Positions 14,695-24,401 of a DNA stretch of 64,000 nt are shown in pieces. The stretch covers positions 122,031 through 186,030 of the forward strand of contig JADZFU010000003.1 in assembly GCA_020854265.1 (NCBI GenBank), in the 5' to 3' direction. Under the pieces are notes generated by a model. It was not told the origin of the DNA and searched no databases. It saw nothing but the letters and a program-made list of their open reading frames with translations. Position numbers and translations under genes: made by a program. This DNA is from Candidatus Uhrbacteria bacterium (GTDB lineage: Bacteria > Patescibacteriota > Patescibacteriia > 2-12-FULL-60-25). Each line of letters opens with the position of its first letter. Position 1 is the first letter of the stretch.

Positions 14695-15765
14695 ATGCGC
14701 CTCGTAATTGACGCTCGGATGATGGGTGCCGGAAATACCCGCGGCATCGGTCGTTATATCGAGGAAATGCTTGCTCAAATGCGGCTCATGCTGCCATCTG
14801 GCTGGGAAATTGTATTACAGCAAGACCGAATCCGCTGGTACTCGTTTGCCGAGCAGATCATCTGGCCATTCATTCTTCGAAAATCAAAACCCGATCTCCT
14901 TTGGGTTCCTCATTGGAATGTACCGCTTCTCTATCGCGGGAAGCTTGCCATTACCATTCATGATCTCCTTCTCCTCCACCAGCCGACAAGCGCCAAGGCT
15001 TCGACGCGTCATCCGCTGATCGCACATATCAAACGTCTTGGTCATCGCATCGTGCTGAACAATGCCGTGCGGCGGGCTTGTGTCATTTTTGTTCCGACGC
15101 ATGCCGTTGCCGATGATGTCGCATCATTCTATCCCGATGCAAAATCCAAAGTGATCGTAACCGGCGAGGGGCTGACGCAATTTCCGGAACCGACCGCCCC
15201 GCCCGTGTCCAAAATGCCGGCCGTGAATTTTATTTTGTATGTCGGATCCGCATATCCGCATAAGCGTATCGATCTTTTGCTGGAAGCATGGAAAGACATC
15301 GCACAAAATCATCCCGACCTGTCGCTTGTCATTACCGGTGAGCACGACTTGTTTTTGAAGCGTCATATGGATCAGGTTAGTACCCAATCCATCCCGCGCG
15401 TCGTGTTTTCCGGACGCATGGGCAATGCCGAGCTCGCTTGGCTCTTCCCCCGGGCAAAACTCTTTGTATTTCCTTCGTCTTTTGAGGGAATGGGCCTTCC
15501 CCCGATCGAGGCATTGGCCGCCGGATGCCCGGTCGTATGTTCCGACATCCCCGTCCTGCGTGAAGTTGTACCCGAAATGGGTACATTGTTCTTTCGCAGT
15601 GGCGACAAGAATGATATGATTGCGGCAATCGAGCGGGGATTGTCGGACAATGATCGGCTGCGGGAAGAGGCGGCTCGTGGCGGCATCGAAGCCGCCGCGA
15701 GACATACCTGGAAATCGGCCGCAGAAAAAACGCTCGAGGGATTGAAACACTCATGCCGCGCGTAA
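14695..15765 (+). CDS. Family 4 glycosyltransferase
   Basis: A 356-residue GT-B glycosyltransferase. The N-terminal half begins MRLVIDARMMGAGNTRGIGR, the usual donor-side loop. The C-terminal half has FILYVGSAYPHKRIDLLLEA and the GT4 signature FEGMGLPPIEALAAGCPVV near residues 265-283, whose Glu residues bind the nucleotide sugar. It likely builds a surface polysaccharide or glycolipid. A TAATCT -10 ends 8 nt before the ATG, predicting a near-leaderless transcript. It overlaps the DUF4012 gene by 13 nt. Confidence 0.92.
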   Translation: MRLVIDARMMGAGNTRGIGRYIEEMLAQMRLMLPSGWEIVLQQDRIRWYSFAEQIIWPFILRKSKPDLLWVPHWNVPLLYRGKLAITIHDLLLLHQPTSAKASTRHPLIAHIKRLGHRIVLNNAVRRACVIFVPTHAVADDVASFYPDAKSKVIVTGEGLTQFPEPTAPPVSKMPAVNFILYVGSAYPHKRIDLLLEAWKDIAQNHPDLSLVITGEHDLFLKRHMDQVSTQSIPRVVFSGRMGNAELAWLFPRAKLFVFPSSFEGMGLPPIEALAAGCPVVCSDIPVLREVVPEMGTLFFRSGDKNDMIAAIERGLSDNDRLREEAARGGIEAAARHTWKSAAEKTLEGLKHSCRA

Positions 15766-18380
15766 AAAAAACAAAAAAATTGCCAGCCGCCTGGAAGAAG
15801 ATGAATCAGCTGGCTCGCCTCGAAGACCAGCTCGCGCATGTTGTCGAACCGGCGCCAATTTCAAATCCCGGACCAAAAATCCATTCGAGATTCTTGAATC
15901 TGTATCGCAGGCAGATAACAAATTATTCTCCTCCAGCATCGGACAATCTCATCAAGACGCTCGACCAACAATTAGTGGCATTCGTGGGATCGCGTGTCGC
16001 CGGTCGCTCCAAAGGTATCCAAGTCCGTATCGGAGGACATGTCCCGAGCCAAAATATTGTCGAGATTCGCGGCTTAGCCAAAAAAATCCATGCAAAAACC
16101 AAGCGTGACGACGAATTAGCCGGAATTGAAGAATGGACGGCTCCGTATGAAGAGCCTCCGGCAATCGAAGATCTGGCTGCTGTGACCGGTGATTTGCGAT
16201 TGTCCCGCATTGATCCGCACGAATTTGTCTCTCAATTTACTGCCGGAGATCACGACATTGCTTTTCATGAGTCTTATCGCTGGTGGAACAAGCTGCGGGC
16301 ACCATTCATGGTCTGGGAGCTGCGCGCCAAAAAAGTCGAGCAGCATGTTGTTGAAGAAATAAAAGCTGAGATGGAAGCCGCCGAAAAGGTAGCTGCATCA
16401 ATCGAAGAAAAGATAGAAGAAACCATAGTCGAGGCCGAGCAAGAGTGGAATGTGCCCGTGGTATTGCCGCGTCTTTCCTTTGTGCGCGTCATGGCCGGGT
16501 TCTTTGGTTTGGCATTTATCGTTTCGGTGCCGGCCGGCGCAGTCTCGCTTTCCCGACAATTGAGTTCGTCCTGGTCCGAAGTTCAAGCCAAAGGCACGGC
16601 CGCCGTTGATGCAGCCGTGGGTCTGCGTTTTGAAGAGGCCTCCAAAGGACTTGCCGAAACCGACCGCGCTCTCAACCGGGTAAATGTCTTGGCCGTAGCC
16701 GCCGCTCAAGCGCTTCCGGAGACCCGCGACACCTACGCAACTGCCCGCTCCCTCATCGCTGCCGGAGAACAGGCAACCGAAGCCGCCTCTTTGCTCGAGC
16801 AGGGTTTGGAAAAAGCCATGACCGCCGAAGTCCGCTATCCGGTCGAGCGCATCCACTTATTTGATGCATACGCCGAATCCGCTCTCCCTGCACTTGAACG
16901 CGCCTCCGATGCCATGGGTCGTGTTCAGATCGACAAATTGCCGGAATCAGTCCGTGCGCAGGCCGAGGAAGCGAAAGATTTGATCTCGGATGTCCGCTCC
17001 GCCGTCCGCGAGCTGCGTGCCGTGAATTCCTTTTTAGCCGCCGCTATCGGCGAAGAGCGTCAGCGCCGTTATCTTCTCGTCTTCCAAAATCCGTCCGAGC
17101 TCCGTCCGACAGGCGGATTTATGGGATCGCTCGCCGAATTCACTTTTGACCGCGGAGAAATCCGGAAAATACATTTTCCAGGCGGCGGACCTTACGATTT
17201 ACAAGGCGAACTCAAGGTTCGTGTAGCATCGCCTGGTCCCTTGCAGCTTGTTTCAGCACGTTGGGAATTCCAAGATGCGAACTGGTTCCCGGATTTTCCT
17301 GCAGCAGCCGAAAAAATCAATTGGTTTTGGAACAAGGCGGGTCAAAGTACGGTAGACGGAGTCATCGCCGTGAATGCGCGCGTGGTAATCCGCCTGCTAG
17401 AGCTCACCGGTCCTGTCGAATTGCCCGAATATGGCAAAACCATTACGGCAGAAAACTTCATGCTCGAAACGCAAAAAGCCGTCGAGCTTGAATATGACAA
17501 GGAAGAAAATAAACCAAAGCAATTTGTTGGCGATTTGATGCATATCCTGCTCGAACGGCTCAAAAAACCGACCCGAGAGCAGCAGCTCGCGCTTCTGTCG
17601 CTCGCTGCCGAGTCGCTGGTCACCAAAGATGTGCAGGTCTGGCTCGCGGATGATGAAGAAGAAGCCTTGGCCGAGCGCTTTGGCTGGAATGGACGATTCC
17701 TTCCGGCAACAGGAGATACGCTTGCCGTGATCGGTGCCAATATCGCCGGACAAAAATCCGATGCTTCCATCGAAGAACAGGTAACAAAGGACGTTGAAAT
17801 TGCAGCGGATGGTTCTATCATCAATACGGTTCGCATCGAACGAACGCATACAGGGCAAAAAGGCGAGCTCTTCAAAGGCGTAAACAATGTCACCTACCTG
17901 CGCGTGTATGTGCCGGAAGGTTCCGAGTTGCTCGATGCATCCGGTTTCAATCCTCCGCCGGAGAGCTTGTTTGAAAAACCGCTTCCTCAAGATTTGCCTG
18001 ACGCTGATTTGGCAGCACAAGAAAAACGTCCGCGCCTTGGTCCGGCAAATGTCCGTATCACGGACGAGTTCGGACGCACCGCATTCGGCGGATGGGTCCA
18101 GCTGAATCCGGGAGAAACCTCGGTCACCGTGTTCAAGTACCGTCTTCCATTCACGGCCTACGATCTCGGAGAAAAAATGTCTTCTGGTTCCTCTTCCGTT
18201 CGCCGTCCGGCCTACATTTCAAGTCTTGTAAGCCAATCCGGAAAGCCGGAGCGCAAGGTAGAGGTACGTGTCCATGTTCCTGAAATGTGGAAAACAGCCT
18301 GGACGAATCGGGATTTGCTCGGTATCAAGGAAGTCTGGGATCGTGACCGTGTCGTCGCCGCATTATTTGAAAATAAATGA
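15753..18380 (+). CDS. DUF4012 membrane-anchored surface protein
   Basis: An 875-residue protein. A long cytoplasmic, charged N-terminal part (with a Glu/Lys coiled coil near residues 185-225) precedes one membrane segment near residues 246-268. A large exported part follows. The DUF4012 core has the typical RYLLVFQNPSELRPTGGFMG near residues 445-465, then WFPDFPAAAEKINWFW. The family is common in CPR and some Gram-positives, next to glycosyltransferases, and is thought to act in envelope polysaccharide or surface assembly; the reaction is unknown. It overlaps the genes on both sides, so the three are coupled. Confidence 0.88.
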   Translation: MPRVKKTKKLPAAWKKMNQLARLEDQLAHVVEPAPISNPGPKIHSRFLNLYRRQITNYSPPASDNLIKTLDQQLVAFVGSRVAGRSKGIQVRIGGHVPSQNIVEIRGLAKKIHAKTKRDDELAGIEEWTAPYEEPPAIEDLAAVTGDLRLSRIDPHEFVSQFTAGDHDIAFHESYRWWNKLRAPFMVWELRAKKVEQHVVEEIKAEMEAAEKVAASIEEKIEETIVEAEQEWNVPVVLPRLSFVRVMAGFFGLAFIVSVPAGAVSLSRQLSSSWSEVQAKGTAAVDAAVGLRFEEASKGLAETDRALNRVNVLAVAAAQALPETRDTYATARSLIAAGEQATEAASLLEQGLEKAMTAEVRYPVERIHLFDAYAESALPALERASDAMGRVQIDKLPESVRAQAEEAKDLISDVRSAVRELRAVNSFLAAAIGEERQRRYLLVFQNPSELRPTGGFMGSLAEFTFDRGEIRKIHFPGGGPYDLQGELKVRVASPGPLQLVSARWEFQDANWFPDFPAAAEKINWFWNKAGQSTVDGVIAVNARVVIRLLELTGPVELPEYGKTITAENFMLETQKAVELEYDKEENKPKQFVGDLMHILLERLKKPTREQQLALLSLAAESLVTKDVQVWLADDEEEALAERFGWNGRFLPATGDTLAVIGANIAGQKSDASIEEQVTKDVEIAADGSIINTVRIERTHTGQKGELFKGVNNVTYLRVYVPEGSELLDASGFNPPPESLFEKPLPQDLPDADLAAQEKRPRLGPANVRITDEFGRTAFGGWVQLNPGETSVTVFKYRLPFTAYDLGEKMSSGSSSVRRPAYISSLVSQSGKPERKVEVRVHVPEMWKTAWTNRDLLGIKEVWDRDRVVAALFENK

Positions 18381-20347
18381 GAACGCCATCAGAGAAGCCT
18401 AAAAAACCCACGCCGCCGCCAGCCCGTCCTTGGCGTTCGGCAGGTTTTTCATTCGAGACCAAACACGAGAAAGGCCATTCGGCCGATGTGGCGAAAGGAT
18501 TGGAAAAAATTTACTTGAATGATTCGGCCAAGCAGGACGATTTAAAAAAACTTCATCACAAAAAACGCCGCTGGTGGCTCCGTGCGTTCACCGGATTAGT
18601 CGCGTTTTGTTTGATTTCAAGCGCACTCGCTTGGGCGGGCCTGCTTTTTCTCCAGCCCAATGCCGATCTGCCCTCCGGTAGTATCGAGGTATCAATAGAC
18701 GGTCCGGACTCCATCATGCTCGGACAAGAAGTGACCTACACTGTGCGCTGGAAGAACACCTCGTTCCAACCGGTCACCGATGCCGAGCTCCGTCTTGCGT
18801 ATCCGGTCGAATTCCAAAAAACCTACGCCTCGCCATGGCCGACGGATCCCACCAATGAAGCTTGGAAGCTCGGAATAGTACCTGCCGGTGCCAATGGTCT
18901 TGTCACGGTGAAGGGTATTTTCATCGGGAATATCGGAACGCAGGGTGCGTTTCAAGCTATTTCGGTCTATCGCCAAAATGGCGATACCCGTAGCAAGCAA
19001 ACTTTGGTCACCAAGGCATTGTCATTTACCGATACGGTTTTTGAAGGAAGTTGGAACGTTCCCGCCAAAGCTGTTGCCGGCGATCGTATCGACATCGCAT
19101 TCAGTTTGCACAATAAAGGAGAACAGTCTCTATCCGGACTCGCGGCCCGCATGGTATTGCCCCAAGGGTTTTTGCCGGCACAGGCTACAGGGTCCCGGTT
19201 TTTGCCGGTTGGAAGCGGAGGGGAGTGGGAGCTGGCTTTGCCCGAGCTCTCGCCGAATGCCACAACCTCGCTTTCGATCTCAGGATCGTTCGTTTCCGGC
19301 CTGTCCGGCGATATCCCGTTTCGCTTGCGCGTGGGCGCTGAGCGCGAGAAGACTTTTGTAGCCTTGTTTGAATCGAATCAAATTATCCCTGTACTCGCCG
19401 GAGATTTGAGTTTGCGTCTGGTGGTTAACGGAGCAGATGCGGACCGTGCCATTACCCCCGGCGAACCGCTCCGCATCTCGCTTTCATATAAAAATGTGAG
19501 TCCAGAGGCGCTCGGGGATGTCCGGCTCGAGCTCTCATTCGAGTCGATTGTAAACGGCTCATCTGCAACGGGTACCTCTTTGCTTAATTGGACGCGTTTA
19601 GAAGATGCGACACGCGGAGTTTCGTCGACCAGACCGCGTCTACAATCGATTGTCTATAACAAGTCTCAGATAGCCGGGCTTGAGTCGCTCGCTCCGTCAG
19701 ACGAAGGCATCATTGAACTCGCCATACCAACCATTGGCACAGCCAGCGGAACAAAAACAGCCGATATCCGTCTCCAGCTCTCCGGCACCATGGCAACCGT
19801 GGGCAAAGATAAAGTGAAGCGTGACGTAAAAGCGAATCCGATCAAATTAAGCTACCGAAGTGATGCCGATCTCTCCGTGGAAGCGCGTTATTTTACGGAG
19901 GAGGGTGCACCGCTTGGATCCGGTCCTCTGCCTCCGGTTGCCGGAAAAACCACGGTCTATCGAGTTGTCTGGAATATGGCCAAGAACCTGCACGCGCTCG
20001 AAAACATGATGGTCGAAGCGGTGCTCCCGGCATCCGTGGCATGGAATGCTTCATCGCTTCCAGAGGCGGGGGAGATCAGTTTTGACGAAACAACGCGCAC
20101 TGTCCGATGGAAGCTGAATCAAGTGCCGGAGGATGTGAAAGAGTTACAGGCCTGGTTCGATATCTCGCTTACGCCGACCGATCTTGATATTGGCCGTTTT
20201 GCTCGGCTCGTCGGCGATACGACATTTACGGCAACCGATCCTATTGTCTCCGAAACAATTGAACGTAAAAAACCTGCACTCACCACCGATCTCCAAAATG
20301 ACGAGGGAGCCTCCGGAAAAGGCGTCGTACGAAAGCCCGAAACTTGA
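18377..20347 (+). CDS. Membrane-anchored multidomain surface protein
   Basis: A 656-residue protein with a basic cytoplasmic N terminus, one membrane segment near residues 70-92 (FTGLVAFCLISSALAWAGLL) and a long exported part. That part is rich in beta strands and contains at least four Ig-like or DUF11-like modules. Repeated openings are visible, such as EVSIDGPDSIMLGQEVTYTV, SWNVPAKAVAGDRIDIAFS and NGADADRAITPGEPLRISLS. It overlaps the DUF4012 gene by 4 nt and likely shares its envelope role. Specific function unknown. Confidence 0.8.
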   Translation: MRTPSEKPKKPTPPPARPWRSAGFSFETKHEKGHSADVAKGLEKIYLNDSAKQDDLKKLHHKKRRWWLRAFTGLVAFCLISSALAWAGLLFLQPNADLPSGSIEVSIDGPDSIMLGQEVTYTVRWKNTSFQPVTDAELRLAYPVEFQKTYASPWPTDPTNEAWKLGIVPAGANGLVTVKGIFIGNIGTQGAFQAISVYRQNGDTRSKQTLVTKALSFTDTVFEGSWNVPAKAVAGDRIDIAFSLHNKGEQSLSGLAARMVLPQGFLPAQATGSRFLPVGSGGEWELALPELSPNATTSLSISGSFVSGLSGDIPFRLRVGAEREKTFVALFESNQIIPVLAGDLSLRLVVNGADADRAITPGEPLRISLSYKNVSPEALGDVRLELSFESIVNGSSATGTSLLNWTRLEDATRGVSSTRPRLQSIVYNKSQIAGLESLAPSDEGIIELAIPTIGTASGTKTADIRLQLSGTMATVGKDKVKRDVKANPIKLSYRSDADLSVEARYFTEEGAPLGSGPLPPVAGKTTVYRVVWNMAKNLHALENMMVEAVLPASVAWNASSLPEAGEISFDETTRTVRWKLNQVPEDVKELQAWFDISLTPTDLDIGRFARLVGDTTFTATDPIVSETIERKKPALTTDLQNDEGASGKGVVRKPET

Positions 20348-20372
20348 CATTCCATTATTTTCCTGCTTAGGT
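20344..20372 (+). promoter_or_regulatory. Promoter of the 20379-20627 gene
   Basis: A perfect TTGACA (20344-20349) overlaps the upstream stop codon; TTAGGT (20367-20372) lies 17 nt on. The start site would be at about the ATG, and the AGGTAGGG ribosome-binding site overlaps the -10. Confidence 0.45.
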
Positions 20373-20378
20373 AGGGCT

Positions 20379-20627
20379 ATGGACGTTCCTTCGACGGCCC
20401 AGGAGTTGTACGAAGCCTTCACGGCGCTGCCGTCCGGCTATGCCAGCGACGAGAATCTTCTCGGCATGCTGAGCATCCGCCTGCGACTGGCCGGTCTCAT
20501 CGAGAGCGATCTCGCCTCGATCGAGGACCTGAAGAACCTGGAGGGCGACGCGCTCCGCTTTGCCTGCGAGATCTTCCGCAGGGATCACATTCCGTTCGAC
20601 GACGGCTTGGCCGCCACGTCGATCTAG
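20379..20627 (+). CDS. Small hypothetical protein, accessory class (82 aa)
   Basis: An 82-residue acidic helical protein starting MDVPSTAQELYEAFTALP. AGGTAGGG just before the ATG is a good Shine-Dalgarno sequence. It has GC-ending codons and its own terminator, and is wedged between two housekeeping-type genes. No family recognised. Confidence 0.7.
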   Translation: MDVPSTAQELYEAFTALPSGYASDENLLGMLSIRLRLAGLIESDLASIEDLKNLEGDALRFACEIFRRDHIPFDDGLAATSI

Positions 20628-20635
20628 TCAGATGC

Positions 20636-20672
20636 TTCTCCCCGTATCCGTGCCATCGGAGCGGGGAGTTTT
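20636..20672 (+). terminator. Terminator after the 82-aa gene
   Basis: CTCCCCG (20638-20644) pairs with CGGGGAG (20662-20668), followed by TTTTCG. Confidence 0.82.
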
Positions 20673-20695
20673 CGTACATGGTATTCTGTACCCGT

Positions 20696-23062
20696 ATGCC
20701 AGATGGTGAAATCCGCCCAGAACAGACCGTATCGCAAGAGCGTCGCGTTATGCTCCGCAAGCAGCAGCTTGGGCGTACCGATCTTGAGAAAAAACTTGCT
20801 CTGGCCGAGCAAGACCTTGAATCCGTCCGTAATGCGGGAGGGAGTCAAGAAGAGCTGCCCAAAGCAATGCGTGGCGTCGAAATCGCCAAAAAACGTATCG
20901 AGCTTTTTACGGCTCAGCACGACAATACCGGCGTATGGAAAGGGGAGTACTTTGGCCGCGATCTCCGCAAAGCGTTTGACGACCGCGGACTCGAACCAGG
21001 TCCGGACGGAGTGATTCCATCCTCGCCTGAAGATGCCTCGACGCATTTTATCTTGGTGAACATGGGCGAGCTCGATCGCATCAATTCCCAAGGCGACCAC
21101 ACGAGCGGCGACAAAGCGCTTGAGGCCACCGCGCGCGCCATCGAATCGCGCATCGGGGCGCGTCTCTCCGAGGTGATGGGACCGCAAGCCGATGTTTCCA
21201 AGCATTACGACATCTACCGTACGGCCGGAAACGATTTCAGCGTTCGTCTCAAAAATATTCCGACAGCATTGGCCCATGAGATAACCGTTCTTTTATCCGG
21301 GTCGGTGGATCTTTCACAAGCCGTGCCAGGACAGGAGGCGGCCCCGACGGAGGCAAGCATGATTTCGCAAAGTGAAATCATCAATACCTTGAACAATCTC
21401 AATCCGGATGCGCGGAAAGAGTTTTCGGATATGTCCGAGGGCGAGCGCTCGGGAGCGGCCATCAGCGCGGTCAAAGAATTTTTACAGCAGCAAAACGACA
21501 TCCAAAAAATCGAAGCCCGCTTCAATCGTTTGACCGACAAAATCCGCAGTAATGCGCCGGACGCATCCGACTTTTACGACAAATTTCAAAAAAAAGCGCT
21601 CGAAGGTCTGCTTAAACGCGAAGGCGATCCGACGACTTTGCCTTTTTCGACCGTGATCGAGCGCCTGCGCGAACTTGGCGCATTGGATGACGCCGAGGGT
21701 TGGCGCGAATCCCGTACACGCCTCGCCAAGCAAGAGGCCCGCCGCCAAGCAACCGACCGCCGCCATTCGGCGCGCAGTCTCGAAAAAACGCTTGTTGATG
21801 TCGCCGCGAAGCGTCATCTCGAGATGCCTCTTCCTCAAGATAGCGTCACATCCGTCGCAACTACCGAAAGCGGGGCGCAGGAGTTTGTTCCGCCACAAGA
21901 CACGAGCGGCATCGAACGCATTAAACATCTTGAGGCGATCTACGAATCAGAGAAACAAAAATCGCCGGATGACGCCGAGCTAGCCGAGCTCAATTTGGAA
22001 ATCGAAAAAGCCAATCGTGATACCATGACCGGTTTAAACGGACGCGGCCGTTTATTCAAACACCTTGAAAGCGGGATGGCAGCCGGTAAACCCATGACTG
22101 CCATGTATATCGACATGGCGTTTCTCAAGTATTTCGATAAGGAAGGCGGCGGAGAAACCGGAAATATCGCCATCAAAAAAGCCGCCGAACTGCTCGATGG
22201 GGTTGCACGAGATCTTCAGAAACAAATGATCGCAGAAACAGGCGAGTCGGATGTGGTAGTGGATGCGTATCGCGTCGGCGGCGATGAATTCGCTTTGGCG
22301 GTTACCGGCGGAGGAGCGGATGCCGCTGCGCGGTTATCGCGCCTCCTGCGTGAGCGGGAAAAAGCGTCCGGAGCCATTCCGCTTCAAGGGGAGCGTGCAG
22401 TCGGAGCGTTCTACTCCCAAAAACTTTCTTTCAATTTCGGCACCATGGGTCCGCTGACCGAATCCGCATTGCGCGATCTGCTAAAACAAAACGGCATCCC
22501 GCTCAAACCCGAGACCGATCCCAAGGCACGCGAAGAGCTCGCCGAGTACGCACTCAAATTTGCCGACAAACAGCTCGAATATCAAAAAGGATTCAACCGC
22601 ATTCTGCTCCTGGTGCGCGAAAAATTGAACGGCGAGCTTTCGGGCGATACAGGAAAATTCAATCAGCTTCAAAAATATTCCGAAAAAGCCTTGTTTGGAG
22701 AAGACGGAAAAAAACTCGTCGATGAAATTGCCGCAAAACTGAAAGCCGATCCAAAGGCTTCGGTCGAAGCACAGGTCATGCAATTCGTCGCCGACAAGAT
22801 CAAATCCAAATCCGAGGGGGCATCCAAGCATGCCGAGGCGCTCGACCGCGCAATAGACGAACGCGTGCGCGAGCTCTACTTTGATCAGCAGATCCGAGGC
22901 ATGCAGGAACTTATCAAAAGCCTGGAAAAGCAGCTTTCCGATACGGTAACAGCAAATAAAGCGCTTTCCGGAGAGAATGAGACCCTGAAAATGCAGATCA
23001 AAGCCCTCGAACAAGAAGTCCAGACCGTAGCAGGTCTTCGCGAAAAGATTTTGTCCAAGTAA
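20696..23062 (+). CDS. Tandem GGDEF-domain protein
   Basis: A soluble 788-residue protein with two GGDEF-type domains. The C-terminal one (about residues 435-570) has RDTMTGLNGRGRLF, a YIDMAFLKYFDKEGGG metal-site region and an intact RVGGDEFAL. The N-terminal one (about 105-200) has HFILVNMGELDRINSQGD and the degenerate motif AGNDFS in place of GGDEF. Helical linkers and a C-terminal coiled coil (about 715-788) complete it. An intact GGDEF predicts diguanylate cyclase activity; the degenerate copy may be regulatory. No membrane segment or EAL domain is seen. The ATG at 20696 is chosen because TGG-TATTCT (an extended -10) ends 8 nt before it. Confidence 0.85.
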   Translation: MPDGEIRPEQTVSQERRVMLRKQQLGRTDLEKKLALAEQDLESVRNAGGSQEELPKAMRGVEIAKKRIELFTAQHDNTGVWKGEYFGRDLRKAFDDRGLEPGPDGVIPSSPEDASTHFILVNMGELDRINSQGDHTSGDKALEATARAIESRIGARLSEVMGPQADVSKHYDIYRTAGNDFSVRLKNIPTALAHEITVLLSGSVDLSQAVPGQEAAPTEASMISQSEIINTLNNLNPDARKEFSDMSEGERSGAAISAVKEFLQQQNDIQKIEARFNRLTDKIRSNAPDASDFYDKFQKKALEGLLKREGDPTTLPFSTVIERLRELGALDDAEGWRESRTRLAKQEARRQATDRRHSARSLEKTLVDVAAKRHLEMPLPQDSVTSVATTESGAQEFVPPQDTSGIERIKHLEAIYESEKQKSPDDAELAELNLEIEKANRDTMTGLNGRGRLFKHLESGMAAGKPMTAMYIDMAFLKYFDKEGGGETGNIAIKKAAELLDGVARDLQKQMIAETGESDVVVDAYRVGGDEFALAVTGGGADAAARLSRLLREREKASGAIPLQGERAVGAFYSQKLSFNFGTMGPLTESALRDLLKQNGIPLKPETDPKAREELAEYALKFADKQLEYQKGFNRILLLVREKLNGELSGDTGKFNQLQKYSEKALFGEDGKKLVDEIAAKLKADPKASVEAQVMQFVADKIKSKSEGASKHAEALDRAIDERVRELYFDQQIRGMQELIKSLEKQLSDTVTANKALSGENETLKMQIKALEQEVQTVAGLREKILSK

Positions 23063-23088
23063 GCTGTGTTATACTCCCGAAGCTCACT

Positions 23089-24387
23089 ATGACGCCTCCC
23101 CGCCGACGACCAGGTTCCGTCCACATTACCGCACCGTCTTTTGCGACCGGCACGCGCTCTACCGCTTACCGACGTATTGCCTATACCTTTATTGCCCTCA
23201 CCATAGTCATTGTAGTGGCTGTATTGTGGTTGACCTCGGTCCGGGCTGAAGTATTGGTAAAAGTGAAACGCGACAATGTGCGTTTGGATGGGGTCGTAGA
23301 AGTCGCACGCGAGCCCAAGGCAGGCCAAATCCCGGGACGCGTAGTTCAAGGCGTATTTGAAAAAGTGCAGGAGTTCCCGGTGCAAGGCGAGTCAGGCGCC
23401 CCCATCGACCCGACCAAGCCCACCACGACCACGCCCGCTCCGGTCGCGCCTCCGGTCCAAGACGATACGGTCATTGCCCGAGGAACAGTCAAAATCATCA
23501 ATAACTACTCCAAAGCACAGACTCTGGTTCGCCGCACCCGACTTTTAACATCTGACAACAAGCTCTACCGCATTGATGCGCAGGTCAATATCCCGCCTGG
23601 CGGTTCGGTTACGGTTGCGGCCTACGCCGATCAGCCCGGCAGCCAATTCGTCCTCAAAGAACCGACCAAATTTACAATTCCTGGCCTGTTTATCGATCTC
23701 CAAAAGCATATATTTGCAGAATCGAGCGCGCCCTTCGACGCCGTGCCTCGCGGAACCATCGAATCATCCCAATCAGAACCAGCGCCGGTCACGACGCCTC
23801 CAACAGCTCCAAAGAAAGGGAAGCCGGTTACCCAGTCCGATATCGACCGCGCCGAAAAATCGTTGACCGATCTCGTTTTGAGTCAGGCGACCAAGGCTCT
23901 CGGCGACGAGGTACCGGAGAAAGACCGTATGGAAGTGGTATACGTGGTCAAAGTCCTCGACAAGAAATTCATGGTCCGCCCGGGGGATATTGCCGAAGTC
24001 TTCTTAGCCTCGGTCAAGTTAGACGTAACCGCCGTCTACTACTCAAAAGAGGATATGCAATCCCTTGTTCGCACGCGTCTCAAAGAGAAGGTTCCGCAAG
24101 GTCGCGAATTCTTGCCTTTTGACGGGGGAGCGATCACCTATTCGCTCGAATCATCCGATGCTTCTGCCGAGACCGCTGCCATCCGCGTCTCCGCCGATGC
24201 GGGCTACCGCTTGAGCCCGACCAGCCCACTCCTTCAAAAAACCGTCATTGCCGGAAAATCCAAATCTGATGCCGAATCAATACTAAAGGCGGTGGATGGA
24301 GTGGAATCGGTCATCATTACCATCAAACCAGGCTGGCTCGACACCATCCCGACCCTCAAAGATCGTATAGAAGTGAAGGTAGAGTAA
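23089..24387 (+). CDS. Membrane-anchored baseplate-J-like protein
   Basis: A 432-residue protein with one N-terminal membrane segment (about residues 31-49) and an exported remainder. The central region ARGTVKIINNYSKAQTLVRR and VNIPPGGSVTVAAYADQPGS matches the beta-sandwich found in CPR proteins usually annotated baseplate J-like. The ending with DAESILKAVDGVESVIITIK and PGWLDTIPTLKDRIEV is the usual end of these proteins. There are no phage genes around, so a cell-surface role is more likely than a tail role. The extended -10 TGT-TATACT ends 13 nt before the ATG. Confidence 0.75.
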   Translation: MTPPRRRPGSVHITAPSFATGTRSTAYRRIAYTFIALTIVIVVAVLWLTSVRAEVLVKVKRDNVRLDGVVEVAREPKAGQIPGRVVQGVFEKVQEFPVQGESGAPIDPTKPTTTTPAPVAPPVQDDTVIARGTVKIINNYSKAQTLVRRTRLLTSDNKLYRIDAQVNIPPGGSVTVAAYADQPGSQFVLKEPTKFTIPGLFIDLQKHIFAESSAPFDAVPRGTIESSQSEPAPVTTPPTAPKKGKPVTQSDIDRAEKSLTDLVLSQATKALGDEVPEKDRMEVVYVVKVLDKKFMVRPGDIAEVFLASVKLDVTAVYYSKEDMQSLVRTRLKEKVPQGREFLPFDGGAITYSLESSDASAETAAIRVSADAGYRLSPTSPLLQKTVIAGKSKSDAESILKAVDGVESVIITIKPGWLDTIPTLKDRIEVKVE

Positions 24388-24401
24388 GGTATAATTACTC
24401 G

